Of a stretch of 38,006 nt of DNA, positions 25,253 to 32,569 are shown piece after piece; position 1 is the stretch's first letter; each line of letters begins with the position of its first letter. The notes under the pieces are model-generated. The model was not told the origin of the DNA and did no database searches. It saw only the letters and a list, made by a program, of their open reading frames with translations. Source of the DNA: Lautropia sp. (GTDB taxonomy: Bacteria; Pseudomonadota; Gammaproteobacteria; Burkholderiales; Burkholderiaceae_E); NCBI GenBank assembly GCA_030532425.1, contig JAUNLD010000026.1, positions 1 to 38,006 of the forward strand. The letters run 5' to 3'. The translations under genes were made by a program, and so were the position numbers.

Positions 25253-26374
25253 TTATTCAGCCGCCTGCAGGATGTCGATGTTGACCTTGCGCACGTCGAA
25301 GCGGTCCAGCGCCAGCTGGTAACTGGCTTCACCATGCCGCTCGGCCAGCCCCGGCTCGACCAGATAGCGCTCCATGGCCGCCGCCAGCGCCTGCGCGTCG
25401 CGGGCCGGCACCATCAGGCCGTTGACCTCAGGCTCGACCGTCTCGCGGCACCCCGGCACATCGGTCACGATGATGGGGCGTGCCATCGCCAGCGCCTCCA
25501 GAATCGTGCGTGGCAGTCCCTCGGAATACGAGGGCAGCACACAGACGGTGGCCTTCTCGACGAAGGGACGCACGTCGCGAACCCCGCCACCATAGGTGAT
25601 GACATCCGAGTTTTCCCATGCCTTCACCATCGATTCGGGAATGGCGTCGGGCGACGAATCCTTGTAACCAATGATGACGAAGTGGGCGTTGGGGTGCTTG
25701 CGCTTGACGATGGCGGCCGCCTCGCAGTATTCGCGGATGCCCTTGGCCTTGAGCAGGCGCGCCGCCAGCAGGAAGGTCACATCGGGCCCCGGCGGCAGCG
25801 GCACACGCGCGTACTTGGTGAGGTTGACCCCCGAGCCGTTGACGATCTTGGTCTTTTCGGCCGGCACGATGCCCTGCCCGATGAACTGGGCACGGTTGTC
25901 GGGGTTCTGGAAGATGACGGTGGAGGCGGGAACCAGCGCCTGACGATACAGGAAGGAGGCCAGCTTCATCAGCACATCGCGCCGGAAGCTGCCGCCGTGA
26001 AAGGCAAACCCCAGGCCGGTCACCATCGGCACGTAGCGCAGGTGCTTCAGCCCCGACAGACGCACGGCCAGCCCCCCGTAGACCACCGGCTTGATCGTGT
26101 AACAGATCAGCACGTCGGGCTTCAGCTCGCGCAGCAGGCGCCGGATGGCCCACATCGTGTTGATGTCCTGCAGCGGATTGACGGCTGTACGGAACAGCGG
26201 CAGCGGCACGAAATCGGCGCCCAGCTCCCGGATTTCATCCAGGATGCCCGGTGTCAGCGGTGCTGCGGCTGCCCCCGTCACCTTGTAACCACGCGCAACC
26301 AGATCACGAATGAGATCGGCACGAAATTCCACCAGCGATTCCGCCATCGCGCCAATGAGGAGAGCACGCTTCAA
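25253..26374 (-). CDS. GT4-family glycosyltransferase
   Basis: This 373-aa GT-B enzyme begins KRALLIGAMAESLVEFRADL. Its middle has VICYTIKPVVYGG-type sequence (read DVLICYTIKPVVYGGLAVRL) and VPMVTGLGFAF, a pattern known from GT4 enzymes that transfer to lipid-linked HexNAc. The C-terminal domain has FLLAARLLKAKGIREY and the EX7E motif in SEGLPRTILEALAMARPIIV. The first codon is TTG at 26374 with a weak ribosome site; no alternative ATG fits the fold before residue 10. The gene stands alone: a terminator follows it and a 584-bp gap with a perfect inverted repeat precedes it. A role in the same repeat unit as the neighbouring polymerase is likely but not proven. Confidence 0.92.
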   Translation of the reverse strand: MKRALLIGAMAESLVEFRADLIRDLVARGYKVTGAAAAPLTPGILDEIRELGADFVPLPLFRTAVNPLQDINTMWAIRRLLRELKPDVLICYTIKPVVYGGLAVRLSGLKHLRYVPMVTGLGFAFHGGSFRRDVLMKLASFLYRQALVPASTVIFQNPDNRAQFIGQGIVPAEKTKIVNGSGVNLTKYARVPLPPGPDVTFLLAARLLKAKGIREYCEAAAIVKRKHPNAHFVIIGYKDSSPDAIPESMVKAWENSDVITYGGGVRDVRPFVEKATVCVLPSYSEGLPRTILEALAMARPIIVTDVPGCRETVEPEVNGLMVPARDAQALAAAMERYLVEPGLAERHGEASYQLALDRFDVRKVNIDILQAAE

Positions 26375-26452
26375 GATAAATACGCCAAGAGAGATCGGTT
26401 CTGGGAAATGAGGCAGCGGGCCGGCGAGGCCCTTGCACGGTCACTCCTGGTT

Positions 26453-26492
26453 GGCATGTGCAGTCAATGAGCACGCATTGACTGCACATGCC
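26453..26492. repeat. Perfect inverted repeat, 17-bp arms, 6-bp loop
   Basis: GGCATGTGCAGTCAATG (26453-26469) and CATTGACTGCACATGCC (26476-26492) are exact reverse complements around AGCACG. No T run follows on either strand, so it is not an ordinary terminator. It lies about 80 bp upstream of the minus-strand GT4 start. Candidates are a regulator operator, a leader hairpin in the GT4 mRNA, or a trace of a mobile or recombination site. Confidence 0.9.
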
Positions 26493-26585
26493 GCCTGGAG
26501 CAGGCCCGGCCCCCGTCCACCAGCAGGATCGGCCTGGGCTGGCGCCGGGCGAAGGACGGGCACGCATGCCGCAAAAACACGAATA

Positions 26586-26605
26586 CCGCGAAAGCGGGGT
26601 TTTTT
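26586..26605 (+). terminator. Small GAAA-loop hairpin with T6 tract (orphan)
   Basis: CCGC-GAAA-GCGG is followed by GG and six Ts on the plus strand. The stem is only 4 bp but capped by a stable GNRA tetraloop. No plus-strand gene precedes it within this gap, so it would end either an unseen short RNA or antisense transcription. Confidence 0.35.
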
Positions 26606-26958
26606 CACACGCGAATGCCTGTAGCCAGGGGATTCTATCAGTCTGCTACACACGGGCACGCAAAACGCTTGCAATCTGAAAGGCTTCGACACGCACCGGC
26701 ACGATGTGCCCCCGGCCACGGGTGGCGCCCCATCGTGATCGCGCCGATCCGCAGCCATTTTGCCACGCAGCCCCAGGCCTGCCACGGCCTGCTTGTGGCG
26801 TGCCAGGCACGCGCTGGCGTCGGTCTGCATGCTTTTGTTTCAAGCTCTGCGCAGCCGTTTCAATTCATCACAGCTTTAGCCAACAGCCTGCTCGTTACAA
26901 CGAGTAAAACCGCTATCATCCCGCCCAGTGTCACCCGGCCAACGGATTGTGTCCTGCC

Positions 26959-27558
26959 ATGAGTACCATCGCCCCCAGCGTCGTCATCCATCCCACTGCC
27001 ATCGTCGACGAAGGTGCCCGGATCGGTGCCGACACGCGGATCTGGCACTGGACCCACGTCTGCGGCGGCGCCCACATCGGCGAGCGCTGTTCGCTGGGCC
27101 AGAACGTCTTCGTCAGCAACCGGGGCGTGCTCGGCAACAACGTCCGCATCCAGAACAACGTCTCCATCTACGACGACGTGATCCTGGAAGATGATGTCTT
27201 CTGCGGCCCCAGCATGGTCTTCACCAACGTCATCAACCCGCGCAGCCACGTCTCGCGCAAGCACGAGTACAAGACCACCACCGTGCGGCGCGGCGCCAGC
27301 ATCGGCGCCAATGCCACCGTGGTCTGTGGCACGGTCATCGGCCGCTATGCACTGGTGGCCGCCGGGGCCGTGGTGTCGCGGGATGTGCCGGATTACGCCC
27401 TGATGATCGGGGCGCCCGCCCGGCGTACCGGCTGGGTCTGCCAGTGCGGCGTAAAATTGCCACGACCTGACGACTCGGGGCGGGCACAATGTCCCGAGTG
27501 CGGTGACGCCTACCTGATCGCCGACAACCGCTGCCAGCCCGCCGACCCGCAGGGCTGA
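26959..27558 (+). CDS. wlbB: Left-handed beta-helix N-acetyltransferase (WlbB/WbpD-like) with zinc ribbon
   Basis: This 199-aa hexapeptide-repeat enzyme would acetylate the 3-amino group of UDP-GlcNAc(3NH2)A. The beta-helix spans about 5-155, with repeats such as IGADTRI, IGERCSL, LGNNVRI and IGANATV, and the loop NPRSHVSRKHEYKTT (93-107), whose HEYK-type sequence is typical of WlbB/WbpD active sites. The last 40 residues carry C161-x-C163 and C178-x-x-C181, a zinc-ribbon-like add-on seen in some members. ATG 26959 is preferred over a TTG 12 nt upstream. It leads the plus-strand operon and lies 82 bp before the aminotransferase that makes its substrate. Confidence 0.92.
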   Translation: MSTIAPSVVIHPTAIVDEGARIGADTRIWHWTHVCGGAHIGERCSLGQNVFVSNRGVLGNNVRIQNNVSIYDDVILEDDVFCGPSMVFTNVINPRSHVSRKHEYKTTTVRRGASIGANATVVCGTVIGRYALVAAGAVVSRDVPDYALMIGAPARRTGWVCQCGVKLPRPDDSGRAQCPECGDAYLIADNRCQPADPQG

Positions 27559-27640
27559 CCAGCCTGTCGCGGCACGCGCCCGCCGTCACCGGCGAGCGCC
27601 CACGCCGTCGTCTCCTGTTACTCAGCACCAGGACGTGACC

Positions 27641-28771
27641 ATGCCAACGCCTCTCCGTGACATCAACTTCATCGATCTCAAGCAGCAATACCAGCGCCTC
27701 AAGCCCGAGATCGACGCGCGCATTGCAGCCGTGCTGGCCCATGGTCAATACATCATGGGGCCCGAGGTGGCTGAACTGGAGCAGCAGCTGGCTGCCTACG
27801 TGGGCGTGCGCCACGCGGTCGGGGTCAGCGACGGCACGGCCGCACTGCAAATCGCCCTGATGGCCCTCGATATCGGCCCGGGCGACGAGGTCATCACCAC
27901 GCCCTTCACCTTCATTGCCACCGCCGAGACGATCAGCCTGCTTGGCGCCACGCCCGTCTTCGTCGACATCGACCCGCACAGCTGCAACCTCGATCCCGCC
28001 CGGCTCGAGGCCGCCATCACTCCCCGCACCCGCGCCATCATGCCGGTCAGCCTCTACGGCCAGTGCGCCGACATCGAGGCGATCAACGCGCTGGCAGCCC
28101 GCCACGGCCTGCCCGTCATCGAGGACGCCGCACAGAGCTTTGGCGCCACCCGCCACGGCCAGCGCTCGGGCGGTCTGACCACCATCGGCTGCACCAGTTT
28201 CTTCCCCAGCAAGCCGCTGGGCTGCTATGGCGATGGGGGCGCGTGCTTCACCAACGACGAGGCCCTGGCCCGCAAGATGGCACAGATCCGTCTCCATGGT
28301 CAGGAAAAGCGCTATGTGCACACACGCGTCGGCATCAATGCGCGGCTCGACACCCTGCAGGCCGCCGTGCTGCTGGCCAAGCTGCCGCACTTCCCTGCCG
28401 AAGTCGAACAGCGCGCCCAGGCCGGTGCCCACTACACGGCCCTGATCGAGCAGGCCGCACACCCGCAGATCCGCACGGTGCCCGTGGCGGCCGGCAACAC
28501 CAGCGTCTTTGCGCAGTACACGGTGCGGGTGCCCAAGCGGGCCGCCGTGACCGAAGCGCTGAAGGCCGCCGGTGTCCCCACGGCCGTCCACTACCCGGTG
28601 TGCCTGCACCAGCAGCCCCTGTATGCGGGCCGCTACGACAGCCTCAGCCTGCCCCACGCCGAGGCCGCCGCCCGTGAGGTGATGAGCCTGCCGATGTATC
28701 CGGGCATCGATGCAGGCCTGCAGGCGGCCATCATCGAACGTCTGGTCGCAGCCGTCGACCAGTCGCTGTGA
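27641..28771 (+). CDS. wlbC: DegT/DnrJ/EryC1/StrS aminotransferase (WlbC/WbpE-like)
   Basis: This 376-aa PLP enzyme would transaminate the 3-keto group of UDP-3-keto-GlcNAcA. Motifs: GVSDGTAALQIAL (61-73), TTPFTFIATAETI (86-98), IEDAAQSFG (160-168) and the PLP-binding Lys191 in SFFPSKPLGCYGDGG. GCYGDGGA with Lys just upstream is the form seen in the Wlb/Wbp branch. ATG 27641 has AGGA about 7 nt upstream; a GTG at 27635 is too close to that site. Together with the acetyltransferase before it and the Gfo/Idh dehydrogenase at 14500 it completes three steps of the 2,3-diacetamido uronic acid pathway. Its stop overlaps the flippase start (GTGA). Confidence 0.95.
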   Translation: MPTPLRDINFIDLKQQYQRLKPEIDARIAAVLAHGQYIMGPEVAELEQQLAAYVGVRHAVGVSDGTAALQIALMALDIGPGDEVITTPFTFIATAETISLLGATPVFVDIDPHSCNLDPARLEAAITPRTRAIMPVSLYGQCADIEAINALAARHGLPVIEDAAQSFGATRHGQRSGGLTTIGCTSFFPSKPLGCYGDGGACFTNDEALARKMAQIRLHGQEKRYVHTRVGINARLDTLQAAVLLAKLPHFPAEVEQRAQAGAHYTALIEQAAHPQIRTVPVAAGNTSVFAQYTVRVPKRAAVTEALKAAGVPTAVHYPVCLHQQPLYAGRYDSLSLPHAEAAAREVMSLPMYPGIDAGLQAAIIERLVAAVDQSL

Positions 28772-30060
28772 GCATGCCCCCGCCGGCCAGCGCGCCCTCC
28801 CAGGCCGCGCCGTCCTATCTCCGCACCTTCCTGAAGGTGCTGACCGGCTCGGCCGTGGCCCAGGCGATTCCGGTGCTGGTGATGCTGGTGCTGGCGCGCC
28901 AGGTCAGTGTCGAGGCCATGGGGATCTACGGTATCTGGCTGGCCACCACCTGGATCGCCCTGGTGCCGGCCAGCGCCAAGATGGACATCCTGCTGGTGAC
29001 GCTGCCCGGCGCCCACGAGCGCCGGCTGGCCTTCCGCTTCGGGGCCTGTTGCGCCGTCGGCATCGGCCTGCTGCTGTCGGTCGTGGCACTGCTGGCGGGC
29101 GATCTCGTCAGCCAGCGCCTGCCGGGCTGGACACCGGCGGCCAGCGCGTTGCTGGGCCTGGGTACCTGGGCACTGGCCATGCAGACGCTCTGGCTGGCCC
29201 GCGCCGTCTCCAGTGGTGCCTTCGGCATCGTCAACCGCATCCGCATCACCTCGGCCGGCCTGACGGCCCTGCTTCAGGTGCTGCTGGCCTGGCGCTGGCC
29301 CGGCCCCGAAGCCCTGATGACGGGCTACGTGATCGGCACCAGCTGCGCCAGCTGGGCTGCGCTGTCGGGGTTGCGCAATCCCGCCCCCACCACGCCGGCC
29401 CCCGGCGAGGCCGACAGCTACCGCAGCCTGTTGCGCCTGCATGGCAGCACACCGGCACTGGCCCTGCCAGCCGCCCTGCTCAACACGGTGGCCCAGCAGA
29501 TTCCCCAGCTGCTGACCGGCATGCGCTTTGGTGCCGAGCCGGCCGGCCTGCTCAGCGTGGCCTGGCGCACGGTGCAGGCACCGATGACGGTCATCTCCAA
29601 TTCGGCCATCGACGTCTTCAAGAACAAGGCGGCCGACGAATTCAACCGCACGGGTCAGTGCCGCACGGCCTACCGCCAGACCCTGCGCCTGCTGGCCATT
29701 CTGGGCGTGGTGCCCTCCACCATCCTGCTGCTGTGGGGGCCTGCGCTGTTTGCCCTGGTCTTTGGCGAGAAGTTCCGTGGTGCCGGCGAGATCGCGCAGA
29801 TCTTTGCCCCGCTGCTGTTCATCCGCTTCTTTGCCAGCCCGCTGGGCTATACGCTGATGATTGCACGCAAGGCCAACATCGATCTGTACTGGCAGATGGG
29901 ACTGCTGGCGATGAGCCTGAGTGCCTTCATCGTGCCGCCCGATGCCATGACCGCATTCAAGATCTTTTCGGGCGGCTATGCCGCACTGTATGTCATCTAC
30001 CTGATCCTGCAATGGCGCGCGGCCGGAGGAGACCGCCGCACGCCTGCCGGCCGCGCCTGA
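28768..30060 (+). CDS. Wzx-like polysaccharide flippase (third of three)
   Basis: The 430-aa membrane protein has about 12-14 hydrophobic segments. It starts with a short Pro/Ser-rich stretch, then TFLKVLTGSAVAQAIPVLVM as the first helix. LARQVSVEAMGIYGIW resembles the early loop R-x-x-x-x-x-x-x-G-x-Y/W-x of MOP flippases. GTG 28768 overlaps the aminotransferase stop; an ATG at 28774 is also possible. The polymerase gene begins 55 bp downstream, making a third Wzx/Wzy pair. Given its neighbours, the cargo probably contains the diacetamido uronic acid. Confidence 0.86.
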   Translation: MSMPPPASAPSQAAPSYLRTFLKVLTGSAVAQAIPVLVMLVLARQVSVEAMGIYGIWLATTWIALVPASAKMDILLVTLPGAHERRLAFRFGACCAVGIGLLLSVVALLAGDLVSQRLPGWTPAASALLGLGTWALAMQTLWLARAVSSGAFGIVNRIRITSAGLTALLQVLLAWRWPGPEALMTGYVIGTSCASWAALSGLRNPAPTTPAPGEADSYRSLLRLHGSTPALALPAALLNTVAQQIPQLLTGMRFGAEPAGLLSVAWRTVQAPMTVISNSAIDVFKNKAADEFNRTGQCRTAYRQTLRLLAILGVVPSTILLLWGPALFALVFGEKFRGAGEIAQIFAPLLFIRFFASPLGYTLMIARKANIDLYWQMGLLAMSLSAFIVPPDAMTAFKIFSGGYAALYVIYLILQWRAAGGDRRTPAGRA

Positions 30061-30114
30061 CGGCGCCGGCCCCGTTTGCAACACGACAAGAAGGACTGGC
30101 CCAAGGAACCCCTC

Positions 30115-31530
30115 ATGGCATCCCCCCGTCTCGACAAGAAGAAGATGCGTGTCAAGGCACCGTCGCTGTTTGACACCTTCGGCTACGGCGTGCGCCCGCA
30201 ACGCCCCACCACCTTTGCCACGCTGATGGTCAGCCTGGCGGTGTTCTTTCATTTCGGCCTGCTGGTCATCCTGTGGCAGGAGGTCAAGGCGGTGCCCAGC
30301 ATCGCCTGGACCGGCACGTCCACGGCGCTGCTCTGTCTGGCGGCGCTGGCAGCCCGGCACGGCAGCATATCGGTTCGCAACGCCACGGTCTGCACGATCT
30401 TCTTCTTCGTGGCTTACCCGATGTTCGCCTGGCTGAGCTACAAGGTCTGGGGGCAATACAGCAGCGAGCGCGAAGCCCTGCTGCTGCAAACCGTGCCGAT
30501 CATGGCACTGGGCCTTGCCCTGTACCTGGTGGGCGCCGCAGCCCGCAGCCACCGCACCTATCGTGCGCTCTGGATGGCCTGGACGGTGATCGCCTGCTAT
30601 GTGTTGCTCAACATCAACAAGCTCGACCCGCAAAGCATGTACCAGGCCTCGCTGGCCGATGCCGGCGTGTCGCTCAATTACCAGCAGCTGGGTGATGCCT
30701 TCGCCATCTGCAGCGTGATTCTCGCCCCGCGCATCCGCCAGCCGCTGCTGCAATGGCTGTTCATCGGTGCCGCCGTCTGCATCATGTTCATCATCCCCTC
30801 GCGCAGTGCAGCCTTCTTTGGCGCCGTCTCGCTGGGGATGACGCTCATCATCTTTGGCAGCCGCTTCACACGCATCTCGCTCATCACCCTGGGAGTGCTG
30901 GCCGTGTTGGGCTATCAGAGCGGGACCTTTGCCGAGCTGTTCGAAGGCTCACGCTTCGAGTCCGCCCTGACGCCGGACACCGAAGACGGATCGTGGAGCA
31001 TGCGCCAGGAAATCATGGATTACGGCATGACACTGCTGATCGGCAAGCCGTTCACCGGTGAATGGGCCTTCCAGCTGAGCGACCTGAAGTTCTCGGGATA
31101 CTACATTCATAATGCACTGGATGTCTGGGCACAGACTGGCCTGATCCCCTTCCTGATCTTCCTGACGATCTGGATCTTCCTGCTGGACGCGCTGCTGACC
31201 GGGTTGGCACGCTGGCCACGCATCGCCAAGGAAAGCATTCCGGTGTTGCTCTTTGCGGCGCTGTCCTGGACACTGTCGCGCAACATCACCTTCGTGGCGC
31301 TATTCTTTTGTCTGGGCTTTGCCTCGGCCGCGCTCACGCAGGCACGCTACGGCCAGCCCGGACGCCGGCGTCGGCGTTCGCAGGGGGCTTTCCCGGCCGA
31401 TCCTGGCTTCGCCCACACCGAATTCGTCAACACGCAGTTTGGCAACACCCAGTTTCAGCCACCGGAACACCTCCACGGCGAGCACCGGGTGCCGCCCCGC
31501 TCTCCCTATGAACCACCGCCTTTCCGTTGA
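30115..31530 (+). CDS. Wzy-like polysaccharide polymerase (third of three)
   Basis: The 471-aa product has about 11 membrane segments. Motifs fit Wzy/WaaL-like enzymes: IPSRSAAFFGAVSLGMTLI (227-245), a periplasmic loop with GSWSMRQEIMDYGMTLLIGK (292-311), and GYYIHNALDVWAQTGLIPFL (328-347). The open frame begins at 30076 with TTG, but ATG 30115 has a strong AAGGAA site 6 nt upstream and I take it as the start. The C-terminal 60 residues after an RRRRR cluster are polar, with TEFVNTQFGNTQF repeat-like sequence and a Pro-rich end. The deacetylase-family gene starts inside the last 8 codons, so translation is coupled. Confidence 0.83.
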   Translation: MASPRLDKKKMRVKAPSLFDTFGYGVRPQRPTTFATLMVSLAVFFHFGLLVILWQEVKAVPSIAWTGTSTALLCLAALAARHGSISVRNATVCTIFFFVAYPMFAWLSYKVWGQYSSEREALLLQTVPIMALGLALYLVGAAARSHRTYRALWMAWTVIACYVLLNINKLDPQSMYQASLADAGVSLNYQQLGDAFAICSVILAPRIRQPLLQWLFIGAAVCIMFIIPSRSAAFFGAVSLGMTLIIFGSRFTRISLITLGVLAVLGYQSGTFAELFEGSRFESALTPDTEDGSWSMRQEIMDYGMTLLIGKPFTGEWAFQLSDLKFSGYYIHNALDVWAQTGLIPFLIFLTIWIFLLDALLTGLARWPRIAKESIPVLLFAALSWTLSRNITFVALFFCLGFASAALTQARYGQPGRRRRRSQGAFPADPGFAHTEFVNTQFGNTQFQPPEHLHGEHRVPPRSPYEPPPFR

Positions 31531-32569
31531 CGCCGGCGCTGCCTCGGCCTCGCCCCTCTCCCCATTGGCCCTGCACGCCGCCGCCCAGGGCGCAATCCAC
31601 CCGGTTGCCGGGGCCCCCACCCTGGCGGCGACAGCGCACTCAGCCGCTTCCGGGGCAGGCGCACTCGCTGCCCAGCCCCCGGCACAGGCCACGGTCGGTC
31701 CGAAGGCCCCCGCCTCTCCTGCCGGCCTTGGCCCACTGATGCTGCGCGCACCGGTGGCACGCCTGAAGAAACTGGGCTGGCGGCTTTACGAAGAGCTGAT
31801 CCTGCCGCCCCGGCAGGACGAATACCGGCGGCTGTTGCAGGCCGCCCGCGATCAGGGCTATCAGGTCATCGACAACGTGCAGTGGCTGACGATGGTGCGC
31901 GCCGGCGGCCCCGCCCCCGACGAGCGGGTGCTGGTGATGCGCCACGACATCGACACCGATCCGGGCCTGGCACTGCAATGGCACCAGATCGAGCACGAGA
32001 CCGGTTGCCGCGCCAGCTACTATTTCCGGCAGAGTACCTGCAACGAGCAGGTCATCCGCACACTGGCTGCCGCGGGCGTGCATGTCAGCTATCACTTCGA
32101 AGAGCTGGCCACCGTGGCCAAGCAGCGCCGGCTGAAATCTCCCGAGGCCGCCCGTGCCGCCTTCCCGGAGGCCCAGGCCCTGTTTGCCCACAACCTGAAG
32201 GACTGGCGCGAACGCTTCGGCCTGCCGATGACGGTGGTCTGCTCGCATGGCGACTGGATGAACCGCCACCTGAAGATCTCCAACCACGCGCTGCTCAAGG
32301 ACGATGCCCTGCGCCAGCAGTTGGGCATCGACAGCGAGTGCTACGATGACGAGGTGATGCAGCCCTTTGCCTGCTACCTGTCCGACAGCAACCCCCCGCA
32401 CTTCTGGGTGCGGGGCGAGCCCTTTGCGCTGATCGCCCAGGGTACGACCCCGCTGGGCATCCTGACGCACCCCAAGTCGTGGCGGGCACACTGGCCCTCC
32501 AATTTCTCCGAACTGTCCGGCCGCATCGCGGAAGCCCTGCGCTTTCGCTTCGGCAAGGGGTGGCAATGA
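31508..32569 (+). CDS. Polysaccharide-deacetylase-like (CE4/NodB-type) protein
   Basis: The 353-aa protein has CE4-like motifs: RHDIDTDPG (145-153, Asp147/Asp149), the H192-x-x-x-H196 pair in VHVSYHFEEL, a CSHGDW motif (245-250) and THP (320-322) near the end. This matches the general metal site and catalytic Asp of polysaccharide deacetylases, in the shorter form found in O-antigen and EPS loci. There is no signal peptide, so it probably acts on a cytoplasmic, lipid-linked or nucleotide-linked intermediate. Residues 1-77 are Ala/Pro/Ser-rich and low in complexity. An ATG at 31740 would skip them, and neither start has a good ribosome site. The stop overlaps the GT start (ATGA at 32566). Confidence 0.78.
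   Translation: MNHRLSVDAGAASASPLSPLALHAAAQGAIHPVAGAPTLAATAHSAASGAGALAAQPPAQATVGPKAPASPAGLGPLMLRAPVARLKKLGWRLYEELILPPRQDEYRRLLQAARDQGYQVIDNVQWLTMVRAGGPAPDERVLVMRHDIDTDPGLALQWHQIEHETGCRASYYFRQSTCNEQVIRTLAAAGVHVSYHFEELATVAKQRRLKSPEAARAAFPEAQALFAHNLKDWRERFGLPMTVVCSHGDWMNRHLKISNHALLKDDALRQQLGIDSECYDDEVMQPFACYLSDSNPPHFWVRGEPFALIAQGTTPLGILTHPKSWRAHWPSNFSELSGRIAEALRFRFGKGWQ

Larger units (their letters stand above)
26375..26958. promoter_or_regulatory. Divergent intergenic region with inverted repeat
   Basis: These 584 bases separate the minus-strand GT4 from the plus-strand wlbB operon. I find no supportable gene. It contains a perfect inverted repeat with 17-bp arms (26453-26492), a small tetraloop hairpin followed by six Ts (26586-26605), and near the operon a CTCGTT-AC-AACGAG palindrome (26891-26904) followed by TATCAT (26913-26918), a possible -10 box without a good -35. 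Confidence 0.5.
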
